Notes: generated by a model not told the origin, from the sequence alone. Positions 54,673-62,953 are shown, counted from the first letter of the stretch. The stretch is DNA of 64,000 bases from Branchiostoma floridae (GCF_000003815.2 NC_049997.1:12584228-12648227); one strand, 5' to 3'. Program-made: numbers and translations.

Positions 54673-57600
54673 TTGTGGCATATCCACAAGTGATTACAAA
54701 AATGTATTTTCAAGCCTCTTTGACACCGATAGTGGCTCAAGTTCACCATTCTTGTGGTTGCCATGGTAATAGATGTAACGTTATGCACGTATTCAAAAGA
54801 ATTCAAGATAGCTATACGATGTACTCATGGCGTGGTTTTCTGGCGTTTGGACACTCTTGGTTGTTGCTTATAGTAATAGAAGTCTTAGTAGACTTTTTGT
54901 TTAAAAAAAAGACGTATAGATTAACACTATGGTGGCGTTTTGTCCGCTACAGGTACAGGATGGCAACCTATTTCCGGCAGGCTGAAGTTCGTGTCTGTTG
55001 GTCCTGCCGGCGTGTGGGGGGTGAACAGAAATGACGACATCTTCTACCGTACGGGAACCTTCGGGAACGAGGCGTCTGCAGGCAGCGGTTGGGAGCACAT
55101 CGCCGGGAAACTGAAGCAGATCTCGTCAGGGGACAACATTGTTTGGGGAGTCAACGCCAACGACAATATCTACGTTAGAGAAGGTCAAGATGTGAATCAT
55201 GAATAACAAATTTGATGATTCTTGTTAATCAAAGAGCGAAACAGTTCATCCAAAAGTTGTTACTCCTTTGAACTTTTGCGGCCATATTAAACAATTTTCA
55301 AAAGAACATTCTGAAGATAACGTTGATCTCTTCTCGTTGTATAGACTGGTAACACAAAATGATGTTTTTCTCTGTAAGCGGGCATGTGTTTAATTAATAT
55401 TATAAGCTACCATGAAGAATTTTATGTCAATGGCCAAGGCCCCTTATTCCAACAATGCACGTAATGCAGTACTAATTATCACACGTTATTTGTCTAAATA
55501 TGATTTTCAGGAACCAGGTGGGTCATGTTAATATTTTACGGGCCTTGACCTCTGGCATTGCCCATGATTCCCTGGAACTGTGAAGAAGCGTTTTATCTTT
55601 AGTACTCATTTGACTTGTGTGGATTGACGTTTGAATTATATGAAAAAAAACACACACCAGAAAACTAGTATTAAATAGACTTGCTTTGTTGTAGCCTGAC
55701 TACACACGCCTTACTTCAGGTGCAATTACCTATAGAGAGGACAAGCACCTTTCTCCACTCGAAACAAACGTTCCTGACGAATGTCGGACACTTCGGCACA
55801 TGGACACTTCGGCCCCCTGCCAATCAGGACATTTCGGCCCCAAGCCGAGGACACTTCGGCCCCGGGTCCAGTCCACGATACAGTCAAACCTGTCTATAGC
55901 GGCCACCCAAGGGACCGGACAAATTTGGCCACTATAGACAGGTGGCCTCTGTATAGAGGTGGCAACTTGTAGATAAAATACCCAAGGGACCGACAAAAAG
56001 TGGCCACTATGGACAGGTGGCCCCTCTGCAGAGGTGGCCCCTAATACAGGTTTGACTGTAGTTATCTAACACGTAGCTCGAGTTGACTAAATAACGTATA
56101 ATTTTAGGGGGGGGGGGTCGTAGTGGTTATGGCTGACACACGGAACAAACATGTGTACAATGTATTATATCAAGGAGGTTATATCACATCCTGTATAACC
56201 TAGCGGGGCCGAAGTGTCCTCGGTCTGGAGCCGAAGTGTCCTGGACTTGGGGCCGAAATTTCCGGGCCGAAGTGTCCATGTGCCGAACTGTCCCGATACC
56301 TTCCTGACGACTGCATGCATTGTCCCCTCCCCAGGAATAAGCTCGAGCAACCCTGCGGGAACTGGCTGGCGTCAGATCCCAGGGAAACTGAAGCAGGTCG
56401 AGGCCAATCCAAGCGGCAGCCAGGCGTGGGGTGTCAACTCTGCAGACAGCATATACCAACGTGCCGGCACCGTGTCAACATGCTTACCAGGTCTGCTGAC
56501 AAATAAAATTTCTTTATATCCCTCGGATAGGACGTTAAATGGAGGTCCCGTGTCTGGGGAGAGCCATACCCCAGGCACGTTAAAGAACCCGCCACACGTC
56601 CGATGGTTGCGATGGTGCGGTGTGAGTGGTCCAAAACCTACAGTACCTTGGCCGCACCTGGGGCAATTACTGTCGTATTGAGGTCACCTGAGTGGCGCCG
56701 AATGGCAGCTCGCTCCAGACCCTTGCGATTTAGCCCCGCCTATTGTAAGCTCCTCGCAATTCAGCCCCTGGCTGCAAAGAGTGAGTAGTCGGCCCACCCA
56801 ATAACAATAACAATAACAACCTGTCACAGCCTTAGTACACAGTGCTCGGTAGTACACGCATTATGAAAGCTTGGCAATGAAAACGCATTGCCTTGGCGAC
56901 GGAGTTACGGTTTATATGTATTAATGCACATCTGTCGTTATTGGCGTGTTTGTTTTGCAGCCAATTGGCTAAATTTTATGACAATTGATTATATCAATCA
57001 ACTTGAGATTTGGTTAGGAAGACTGGGCGGCTCCTCTTTCAAGTTATATAGCTTGGAATGGTTGCGTCACAGTAATTCTCTACTATTTCTTTTGTGATGT
57101 CCAGGTGCTACAAATGATGTAGCGTCTTTTGCCTGGTCAAATCAAGGAGGTTTAAAAATATAATGCTCTTTTCCTGAAAAATGAACACATGGACAGCAAA
57201 AACCTCTGTAATTTTGATATAAAAAACGCTTGTTAAAATTGTGACCGAAACATTAGACTAGTTAGATTAGGTGCAATGTTAGAAATCTCTATCACACCAG
57301 GGATTCCCCTTACTTTCAGCCGAACATTGCGACTGGCAGCCTGTCTTCCGAATCTTACCCGGAGTTGGAGGTGAGAAAGTGAGAGACGTTTGGACCGCTG
57401 GCTTCACCAGAGACTTCGGGTCCGACCCTTTGCTCTTCCCTGCAGCTCACTGGAAAAGTCCGCTGGTCGATGAGTGGGGAACCCTTGGCGTTCAGCTGGT
57501 GCGTTTAGCTTTAAAACTCATTTTGAAATGACGTCATTTGAATGCAAACCATCTATGATTCTTGGCGCCTCTCCATGTTTCCCAGCATGTGAGGGATCCG

Positions 57601-59110
57601 TAACAGCAATTTAGAGTAAAACATCACATCTTTGTTTTACAGGTGAAGGTGTCCCTGTACTCGTACAGCCAGGGACTTACCGAAGTGCGCGAGTTGATCT
57701 TTAACGGTAAAGGCAGCGACAAGATGAACTGGTTCTCCCAGGATCGACTCATTTCATCTCCATGGACCGACCTGAAAACAGAAACAACCAACCTGTTCTC
57801 GATCCCAGGTGAAGTGGTGAATCCCAAAGCTCCAAGGTACGCAATGAGCTATTTCATTTTTTTCTCGACTACGCAAGCGTAGCGACAGGAATTGTGGGTA
57901 ATATGGCCTTCACCTTTGACATATTACCCACAATTCCTGTACCTACACATGCTTACTCGAAGGTGTGAAAGAGCTCATTGGAAAAATGTTAAACAAGACA
58001 CTGGTAACCTAGTGGTTAGGGTCTTTGTCTCAGAAGAGCTTCTGGATCAAAATCCCGGACAGGCTTCGAGGATAGGGCGATGTAAGGGCGACAAGTTGTT
58101 GTTGTTTAATTCAATGTCCTTTAAAAATCTTTTAGGAGTTTCTTCATCAACCGAAACTATGGCGGCTGTCCCAATGACGCCGGTTGGCTGGCGGTGGTGG
58201 AAGGCGGTACCGTGTGTGAGTGGGAGACACGTGATCAGCCCGGTCCACACATCCTGTTCTCACGGAAATCAACTCACGTCAACTGGACTACAGGTCAGCT
58301 TCTAACCTGGTAACCATACCATCGCGAACGTCCAGTGCCTCTACGGTGCTGGGAGTTTTGCCTGTCTGCCCAGGCCCACTAGCGTCCCGGGGAAATTTGG
58401 CACGGTAATAATCAGAAAGGACAACTGGAATGCTAAACTGAAAGGCTAATCAGTCATTTTCACATGACCTGACACGTATACATTTTGCCTTAAGTAAACA
58501 ATGGTCCATCATATCTTCATATGACCTATGAAAGCATCTAATATATTAAAAGGGCGTTACTTGTTGTAGCACGGGCTTTTTGCGTATAGATTCAGTTTAC
58601 AGTCCCGTGAATTTCGACGGGATTAATTAGAATTCACCGCTGCCACCATTGTAACAAAGAGAGCAAAAAACTCAAACTTTGACTACAGCATAGGAATTTT
58701 CTTTTACACAAACAGTTAACCTCACCTAATCTGATGTTTCGATGCCTGTCAGACATCTTCCTCAGAACTGCTAACTGGAATCCTGCTTCTTGTCAGCTTA
58801 GGTGAGATTGACTGGTTGTGTAAAAGAAAAGTCTTATGTCCTATGATCTAACAACTTGATGAAGTTATTTTCGGAACTGACTACAGCAGCTCCGCATACA
58901 GACGCAGAGTGTACCTCGGCTTTATTTTTGGAAATGCCTAAAGATGAAGTTCAATTAATGCCCATCCCTCTCTCCTCGGTGTTTACTTTGACAATTTTTT
59001 AATGACAATTACATTGTCTTCCATATACAGGTGGCAATGACGTGGGGTCTGCCGACGTCATGGTGGTCTCCATTAAGACCTGTGGTCACGTGACGGAATC
59101 AGGTGAGTAG
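44663..59110 (+). CDS. Gene B: secreted WSC-like / six-tectonin lectin
   Basis: Fourteen coding exons: 44698-44758, 45036-45134, 45371-45472, 45783-45872, 46798-46872, 47679-47981, 53232-53459, 53905-54060, 54953-55183, 56335-56490, 57320-57498, 57643-57836, 58136-58293, 59031-59110. They sum to 2,112 bases, 703 residues plus stop, and every junction keeps frame; all are phase 1 until the last three (0, 2, 1). The first exon also carries 5' UTR from 44663. Protein: signal peptide [20 protein letters not shown]; acidic helical stalk from two duplicated exon pairs ([10 protein letters not shown] / KILLRELKG); a Cys-rich WSC-like domain ([31 protein letters not shown]); six tectonin repeats (WGVN..D.IY) expected to form a beta-propeller; and the gene A-type C-terminal module. 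Tectonin proteins such as tachylectin-1 and fish-egg lectins bind microbial glycans, so an extracellular recognition role is inferred. The large fifth and sixth introns are filled with repeats. Confidence 0.88.
45036..45134 (+). CDS. Gene B exon 2: stalk
   Basis: Acceptor TTCTTGCAG, donor GAAG|GTACGT. Encodes [33 protein letters not shown]. Resembles exon 4. Confidence 0.8.
45208..45265 (-). repeat. Relic of a Penelope-like 3' end motif
   Basis: On the minus strand: CCAGAGGAAGGTGAGAGACG followed by GTCACCGAAACGTC and AATAAA. This GAGGAAG...hairpin...CGAAACG pattern is typical of Penelope-like element ends. Too short for certainty; lies in gene B intron 2. Confidence 0.35.
45371..45472 (+). 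CDS. Gene B exon 3: stalk
   Basis: Acceptor TTTTTAACAG, donor CTCG|GTTAGT. Encodes [14 protein letters not shown] and [13 protein letters not shown]. Resembles exon 5. Confidence 0.75.
45783..45872 (+). CDS. Gene B exon 4: stalk
   Basis: Acceptor TTTCTCCCAG, donor AAAG|GTATCA. Encodes [20 protein letters not shown] then [10 protein letters not shown]. Likely duplicate of exon 2. Confidence 0.78.
46798..46872 (+). CDS. Gene B exon 5: stalk
   Basis: Acceptor CATAACTAG, donor GTCG|GTGAGT. Encodes [20 protein letters not shown] then TSALV. Likely duplicate of exon 3. The preceding intron (45873-46797) holds a small relic of the TTACCTCCA repeat (about 46010-46140) and otherwise nothing recognised. 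Confidence 0.72.
46892..47650 (+). mobile_element. Truncated TTACCTCCATG repeat in gene B intron 5
   Basis: Starts TTACCTCCATGAAATG with the ATGGAGGT hairpin mate. Contains CAAGAACGGCTGGGTG, GGGCCCCCTAGCGGC, CTTAGACAATGTTG and a TTTGCATAATTTATG tail. It lacks the CTCTAGTT end and stops about 30 bp before the exon 6 acceptor. Confidence 0.75.
47679..47981 (+). CDS. Gene B exon 6: WSC-like Cys-rich domain
   Basis: Acceptor CTTCCTCACACAG, donor ACAG|GTTAGA. One 100-residue domain with four cysteines: [70 protein letters not shown]. The pattern is that of WSC-type putative carbohydrate-binding domains in invertebrate secreted proteins. Confidence 0.9.
48243..49138 (+). mobile_element. Related repeat of a second subfamily (TTACCTTCGCC...CTCTAGTT)
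   Basis: Same layout as the TTACCTCCATG family but with ACCTTCGCC at the start and GGCGAAGGT near the 3' end in place of ACCTCCATG/CATGGAGGT. Ends CTCTAGTT. Internal AATTATGCAAAT..TTTGCATAATTAAT repeats. Confidence 0.75.
49317..50396 (+). mobile_element. Full-length TTACCTCCATG...CTCTAGTT repeat
   Basis: 1,080 bp, the best complete copy. 5' hairpin ACCTCCATG(AAATGT)CATGGAGGT; 3' CATGGAGGTATGAGGTCGCC then CTCTAGTT; no coding potential. Non-autonomous, perhaps Helentron-like. Confidence 0.8.
50758..51328. mobile_element. Non-autonomous PIF/Harbinger element with TTA duplication
   Basis: Perfect inverted ends of about 42 bp starting GGCCCCGTTCATGATGCAAA, flanked by TTA at 50755-50757 and 51329-51331. 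A 3-bp TTA duplication is the Harbinger signature. The empty site CCTTAGACAATG is present at 47311 and 49724 in sister repeats. At 571 bp there is no transposase. Confidence 0.9.
51923..52728. mobile_element. TIR element, about 0.8 kb, nested
   Basis: 26-bp terminal inverted repeats (CAATGGACCCTTCCAGCCGA...; right copy with one mismatch). Further inner inverted matches around TTTTTGACCGAG and ATAGAA. No transposase was recognised; the superfamily is unknown. Confidence 0.8.
52788..53231. repeat. Small tandem duplications before exon 7
   Basis: TATGATATCATTG.TATTGATATCGT-type unit twice (about 52788-52855), and a 22-bp unit AAATGTCGAAAGTATGAGCCC twice (about 53103-53146). Otherwise intron sequence. 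Confidence 0.75.
53232..53459 (+). CDS. Gene B exon 7: tectonin repeats 1-2
   Basis: Acceptor TCTTCTCTCAG, donor CAAG|GTCAGT. Repeats [13 protein letters not shown]...[12 protein letters not shown] and [12 protein letters not shown]...[12 protein letters not shown]. About 75% like exon 9. Confidence 0.92.
53750..53870. repeat. Hairpin-forming inverted repeat in gene B intron 7
   Basis: GAGCGCTTTTAG and GAAGCACATTTAGGAT on the left pair with CAGATGTGCTTC and CTAAAAGCGCTTTT on the right. Small foldback, perhaps a tiny TIR element. Confidence 0.6.
53905..54060 (+). CDS. Gene B exon 8: tectonin repeat 3
   Basis: Acceptor TTTCTTTTTAG, donor AAAAG|GTTACG. Encodes [20 protein letters not shown] then [15 protein letters not shown]. 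Same 156-base length as exon 10. Confidence 0.9.
54350..54540 (-). mobile_element. tRNA-derived SINE
   Basis: On the minus strand the head reads GGCGCAATCGGCAGAGC (A-box region) and GCGTTCGAATCCTGCC (B box). The body shares GTCGTGTAAAGTGCC and AAGGGCACA with the SINE in gene A intron 2. Intron 8 of gene B. Confidence 0.75.
54626..54671. repeat. (TA)n microsatellite
   Basis: About 22 TA dinucleotides, in gene B intron 8. Confidence 0.95.
54953..55183 (+). CDS. Gene B exon 9: tectonin repeats 4-5
   Basis: Acceptor TGTCCGCTACAG, donor GAAG|GTCAAG. Repeats [12 protein letters not shown]...[12 protein letters not shown] and [12 protein letters not shown]...[12 protein letters not shown]. Confidence 0.92.
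55771..56310. mobile_element. TIR element with 10-bp direct flanks
   Basis: TTCCTGACGA at 55771-55780 and 56301-56310 flank inverted ends of about 100 bp made of GGACACTTCGGCCCC-type tandem units. It lies just upstream of gene B exon 10 (the acceptor is 24 bp further on). A smaller TIR element (55881-56058) is nested in it. Confidence 0.8.
55881..56058. mobile_element. CAGTCAAACCTG MITE, TA-flanked
   Basis: Inverted ends CAGTCAAACCTG / CAGGTTTGACTG with TA on both sides; inside, repeated GGCCACCC and AGGGACCGGACAAA phrases. Same family at 62954 and a scrap at 21140. Confidence 0.82.
56335..56490 (+). CDS. Gene B exon 10: tectonin repeat 6
   Basis: Acceptor CCCCTCCCCAG. Encodes [42 protein letters not shown]. 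Donor CCAG|GTCTGC at 56490 was chosen because it keeps phase 1 to the next exon and equals the length of exon 8. Confidence 0.85.
57320..57498 (+). CDS. Gene B exon 11: C-terminal module part 1
   Basis: Acceptor TACTTTCAG, weak donor CTG|GTGCGT. Encodes [34 protein letters not shown]. Partner of gene A exon 2. Confidence 0.88.
57643..57836 (+). CDS. Gene B exon 12: C-terminal module part 2
   Basis: Acceptor TTTTACAG, donor AAG|GTACGC. Encodes [20 protein letters not shown] then [15 protein letters not shown]. Partner of gene A exon 3. Confidence 0.9.
58002..58110 (+). repeat. Old tRNA-like SINE scrap
   Basis: GGTAACCTAGTGGTTAGGG resembles an A-box region and GGATCAAAATCCCGGAC a worn B box. 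Diverged remains are at the same place in copy A (about 37940-38005), so it predates the duplication. Confidence 0.45.
58136..58293 (+). CDS. Gene B exon 13: C-terminal module part 3
   Basis: Acceptor AATCTTTTAG, donor ACAG|GTCAGC. Encodes [20 protein letters not shown] then [15 protein letters not shown]. Partner of gene A exon 4. Confidence 0.9.
58681..58888. mobile_element. Insertion with 10-bp direct flanks in gene B intron 13
   Basis: GACTACAGCA at 58681-58690 and 58879-58888 bracket about 190 bp that is missing from copy A. Inside, TTTTCTTTTACACAAACAGTT pairs with a complement near 58825, and the minus strand carries GAGGAAGATGTCTGACAGGC then ATCGAAACATC, a Penelope-like end motif. Confidence 0.65.
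59031..59110 (+). CDS. Gene B exon 14: end of protein
   Basis: Acceptor TTCCATATACAG. Encodes [25 protein letters not shown], stop TAG. A donor-like CAG|GTGAGT overlaps the last codons, so an alternative extra exon is possible, but none was found before the poly(A) signal. Confidence 0.82.
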
Positions 59111-59241
59111 CACTCATCATCGTCATCATCATGAGGACGAGGCAGCCAGCATCGATGCCTAAAATTCGAGGATAGAACCTCCGTGGGTCAACCATGTCCC
59201 ATTCTGTTTATTGTTTGAGGGCAAAAACACCATACTTTTTC

Positions 59242-59247
59242 AATAAA
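59242..59247 (+). promoter_or_regulatory. Poly(A) signal of gene B
   Basis: AATAAA 131 bases after the stop, same context as gene A. The minus-strand GPCR signal is only about 50 bases away. Confidence 0.78.
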
Positions 59248-59296
59248 TGGACAATTCTGACATTTGCAATGTTAACGTTTCTTTTATGAAACTGTT

Positions 59297-59302
59297 TTTA
59301 TT
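59297..59302 (-). promoter_or_regulatory. Poly(A) signal of the GPCR gene
   Basis: AATAAA on the minus strand about 120 bases after the GPCR stop; the two genes end tail to tail. Confidence 0.65.
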
Positions 59303-59418
59303 GATAACGTTGACATAACCTGCTTAGAAGATGACCATCACCCCATTGATATTTGCTGAACAATTCATACATCAAAATAGCAGATGCAGAGGAAAAAAAG
59401 AGCACGCCTGACCTAAAA

Positions 59419-60459
59419 TCAAAGATTTGTTGAAGCTGTCTCTCTATTTGTTGTTTGTCCGTTGTCTTGTTTTTTCCTTTGTTGTTTTCTCCCATCGCTG
59501 TCACCTTGTTTACACACACCCTTCCCACACATGATGCCCCGGATGTAGAATCCAAACCTCTCTCCGAGTAGAGCGTACAGAAACGGGTTGGAGACAGAGT
59601 TGACGATCTGTAGCATGAAGCACGCCCATGTAGCGTAGGACAATGCCTTATTGTCCATCATTGCGTTTGAGACGTACACCAAGTTTATAATGTGTCCTGG
59701 CAGCCAGGATACAACAAAGGCTACCACAACGGCGGTCACCATCCTAGTTACACGGTTACGTGACTTAATGTCACTCCTAGAACCTACAGGTAGACCCCTA
59801 TTTTGCCTTAAGGTCTTGAACAAAAGCACGTAGAAGATGACAATTATTACTAAAGGTATTACAAAAGAAAGAAGGAAACTAAAAAGTGTCGTTGCAAGAT
59901 CCTTGCTGATAAGGTCTTGAGATTGCATATCTCGAGATGTCGCTGGTAAGAATATAAAGATATATCCCAAAATACTTAACACAAGTGCTAACACCCATAA
60001 ACACGTGTTTATGACCCAAGCACGCTTCCTCGAGCTGCGGTCCATGTGGCCTATCGGGTCTGAAATAGCCTGGTAACGTTCTATACTCAGTGTTGTGAGA
60101 CATAGCACGCTGACGAAGGAACACATGTCGTAGCTAACAAACGTTACATGTTGAAGCCACCCGCCGAACAACTCCAGCAATATTACGACCCAAGTTAAGG
60201 GCGTTGCCACCGTGCAAAAGACGAAGTCGGCCACTGCCAAGTTCAAGACGAAGATATTTGGATAGGTCCTCATCTTTGGTTTCTTCGCTATGATGTAGAT
60301 GACGAGAGCGTTTGCAAAAGATCCAACAGCAGCGAGAATGAGGTGCACCGTTGGAAACCAGACTGTTTTCTCCAGCGAAGTGGTAACTGGGAAGGGAGGA
60401 GATATTGCCACGGAGGGATCCTTTTCCGGTGGAAATATTGATCCCGGAAATGACGACAT
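59419..60459 (-). CDS. Rhodopsin-family G protein-coupled receptor, peptide type
   Basis: 346 residues from the ATG at 60459 (MSSFPGSIFPP), chosen because a splice-acceptor-like TTTCATCTTTCAG (minus strand) lies at 60512, making the more upstream in-frame codons intronic. Seven membrane helices: GSFANALVIYII (N1.50), LNLAVADFVF (D2.50), LCLTTLSIERYQAI (ERY in place of DRY), a fourth helix WVINTCLWVLALVLSILGY, a fifth FSFLLSFVIPLVIIVIFY, VTAVVVAFVVSWLPGHIINL (SWLP in place of CWxP) and NSVSNPFLYALLGERF (NPxxY). A basic helix-8/tail follows. The sixth-helix region resembles galanin/allatostatin/somatostatin-like receptors. Position 3.25 is Gln and extracellular loop 2 has no Cys, so the usual disulfide is absent. 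Plasma membrane; ligand unknown. Tail-to-tail with gene B. Confidence 0.92.
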   Translation of the reverse strand: MSSFPGSIFPPEKDPSVAISPPFPVTTSLEKTVWFPTVHLILAAVGSFANALVIYIIAKKPKMRTYPNIFVLNLAVADFVFCTVATPLTWVVILLELFGGWLQHVTFVSYDMCSFVSVLCLTTLSIERYQAISDPIGHMDRSSRKRAWVINTCLWVLALVLSILGYIFIFLPATSRDMQSQDLISKDLATTLFSFLLSFVIPLVIIVIFYVLLFKTLRQNRGLPVGSRSDIKSRNRVTRMVTAVVVAFVVSWLPGHIINLVYVSNAMMDNKALSYATWACFMLQIVNSVSNPFLYALLGERFGFYIRGIMCGKGVCKQGDSDGRKQQRKKQDNGQTTNRETASTNL

Positions 60460-60511
60460 CGTCTCTTGAATGTTCTTGGTGTGTTGTAAATGTTGTGTCT
60501 GAGACGATACA

Positions 60512-62699
60512 CTGAAAGATGAAAATATGCTCAAAAGATATCTTAAAATGTCTAAATAAAACACTGCGAGTAAATGAAAAATATATTTCAGTTCCAGCTG
60601 AAAACTGATTATAAAAAACACTCAAATCAAAGTAATCAACAAGGAAGTTAGGGTTATTCCTTCAAATAAAATGCTTCATTTTCATGTCAAAATCTATTAT
60701 AAGTTGTTTACATAGCCAATCCCACAAATTTGGAAGACTTGCGGAACCAGAACTTCCACTCTGTCAAGCGGCAATCTGTTCTAGTCGCCATCTTGTTTCG
60801 GACGACATTTTGCTATTCTTGCTGTTACCTTACGCATTATGGAAATAGATATGAATGAAAAGTCTTTGAATGGACAGAATCTACCATCGACAACATGTCA
60901 GACCTCCAAAGTACCATTTTTCTTGAGTAGTATTCTGGTAAATTTTAATGTCTAACCCTAGAATGTTCAACAAGCTGCCAAATATCACATAGTAACAGTT
61001 AAGTATACGAATGTAGTATGAATAGTACATCTAAGCATATTTCACGTCCCTAAGTCAAGTGGGAAACATAGTGTTTTCTCATAAGTCTGAAGAAAAATCA
61101 CTAGTCATTCGAGTGAAGACTTGTCATCTGACACAAGGAAACAAATAATGAATTGAACTTTTACCTGCTTGTACCAAGATCTCAGTAAAGCTGACAAACA
61201 GGATGTGACGACATCCAATCGGATGTGACGTCTGTCCAAACGTAGGGAACGCCCATTTGCTGTCAATCTTACAGTTCTGTTATCGAAACAGTGCTGGTCT
61301 TGACAGGCAGACTACTTGTTTAAACTGTAGGATTTTGGCGCCTAAACTGGAAATATTCTACAGAGCAAAATCTTTCCAATGTTTCAACAAATATAAATCG
61401 CTTCTTAAACACATGTTGCTATTATATCATCCAGCAACATTTCAAGTGATACCCACAGCCGACTAGCACATTACATGTTGAGTAACTCTACCTTGCAATA
61501 ACGTTACAGTATTGAACCAGTAGCAATAATGCTTTAATTACCGTAATTACAGTACGTCCAAATCTTTCTGATTGTTGTCACAGTTTACAATGTTGTTCAT
61601 AATTTGATGAGCAATACTATAAACTGCGACATTTCTCAAGGAGATATATATTAAGCATTCCTTGTGATTTTTGACTTGAAGACTGACCCTTAACTACAAA
61701 CAATCTTAGATTTCTGATTTATTTTGACTGTAATTCATACAAAACCCCAACCTTCTGAATTCTATTTACCTTCATACGGAAAAGGCAGCACTTGATTTTT
61801 GCTGATGTGAACAAAATTACTCCGCGTGGACCTCACGCACGTAGTGTGGCCTGGCAGCTTCAATTTCTGTATTGTTGTATCTGACGCATTTTTCACGGTG
61901 GGTGCTAGACACAGATACAGAATGATGTATATTTTCAGTCGACCTGCACATTAGTGAGAAGTTTCAGTCCTGACCTCTATAAACATATAATTTATTTAGT
62001 ACTCAAATATAAAATTTATTAATGACAAGCAAACACCAGTAATAAAAGTACACCGTTTGTACACATTTTGTTCCAAGATAGATTTGAAATGTCAGGATAG
62101 GAGAATATACAGTGTCACAAACTTTATATACATTCATAGACATGTGCTTTTTAAAAATAGCACTGATTCACATCAAGAAATGTCAATTTGGAAGAAGACC
62201 CAGTCAAAAACAACCATAACAAAGTATATGATATGTGTTATTTTGTACAAACTGTCAACTACAAAGCTCTCCAATGCACATGGACTTCAGCACCAAGGAC
62301 AGCATGCATACAGAAAGCATGGACTATACTAAGAATAAAAATTTAGCACAAGTTTTGGATTCTCTACCATATATCTCATCAATGGAATACAACTCATGAC
62401 AGGGCAGTTAATGAATAAACTTGTATTTTTCCTTTATTGCAGTATAGTTATGCATCTTATGTACTTTAAATTTAGTGTTCTGTAGTTTCTCTGTCTGTCA
62501 TGTGATATGGTATAGATGTACTTCATGTACATGTATAGGGCCATAGGGAGAATACCTAATGTCAAGCTAATTGTGGATTAAAATAAAGTGAAAGTCGAAG
62601 TAGGTATCCTATTTTCCTACTACAATGTTGTTAGGATGGACAGCAGGGATTGCTCTAATAGATTGACTTTGTTTTAAATCACAACCTTAATTTGAAGTT
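60512..62699. other. GPCR upstream region and spacer
   Basis: AT-rich with no recognised coding exon. On the minus strand AAGCAG|GTAAAAGT at 61165/61164 is a possible donor of a 5' UTR exon. Upstream of it, 61200-61235 has CCAAT (61215) and a CRE-like TGACGTC (61226), a possible promoter. The rest shows nothing. Confidence 0.35.
61200..61235 (-). promoter_or_regulatory. Possible GPCR promoter motifs
   Basis: Two GGATGTGACG words, one extending to TGACGTC, and a CCAAT box between them, just upstream (minus strand) of the proposed 5' UTR exon donor. Confidence 0.3.
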
Positions 62700-62871
62700 T
62701 CAGAAGTCCAGTTTGTAGATGTCTCCCACATGTTCTCCATAGTATTTTGCGGCCAGGTCTCTTCTGGGCAACTTGACGTCTGTCTTGGCTCCTTTCTTGT
62801 CCTGTGATGCTTTCTTGGCAGCCAACTTCTGCTGTTTCTGTCTATTCTTCTCCAACTGACTGGCTGCTCTC
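62700..62871 (-). CDS. Terminal exon of an unidentified minus-strand gene
   Basis: Acceptor CTGTATTACAG on the minus strand, then RAASQLEKNRQKQQKLAAKK, ASQDKKGAKTDVKLPRRDLA and AKYYGEHVGDIYKLDF, stop. Lys/Gln-rich helical tail ending in a more hydrophobic, protein-like C-terminus, as in nucleolar or RNA-processing proteins, but I do not recognise the gene. The upstream exons must lie beyond the right edge or be unrecognised in 62960-64000. Codon usage and clean acceptor support a real exon. Confidence 0.6.
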
Positions 62872-62953
62872 CTGTAATACAGTAGGACTTACATAAACAT
62901 GTGCACACAAGATACTCATAATATGTAGAATATGTAGAAAAAAAACATATTAC

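Larger units (their letters stand above)
57225..59455. repeat. Segmental duplication, copy B
   Basis: Counterpart of 36815-39450. Being attached to the full lectin gene and the intact GPCR, this copy is likely the source. Confidence 0.9.

Noticed and set aside
54491-54769. ORFs across the (TA)n run with IYIYIY repeats
   Set aside because: Microsatellite translation.
56214-56681. 155-codon ORF in another frame over exon 10
   Set aside because: Shadow of exon 10 and of the inverted repeat; the tectonin frame is the one that matches its sister exon.
59298-59555. Alternative minus-strand frame conserved between 39184-39501 and 59298-59555 (FDFRS..., AILMYELF)
   Set aside because: Overlaps the GPCR tail and 3' UTR. 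Similarity is explained by the recent segmental duplication, and many of the differences change residues.
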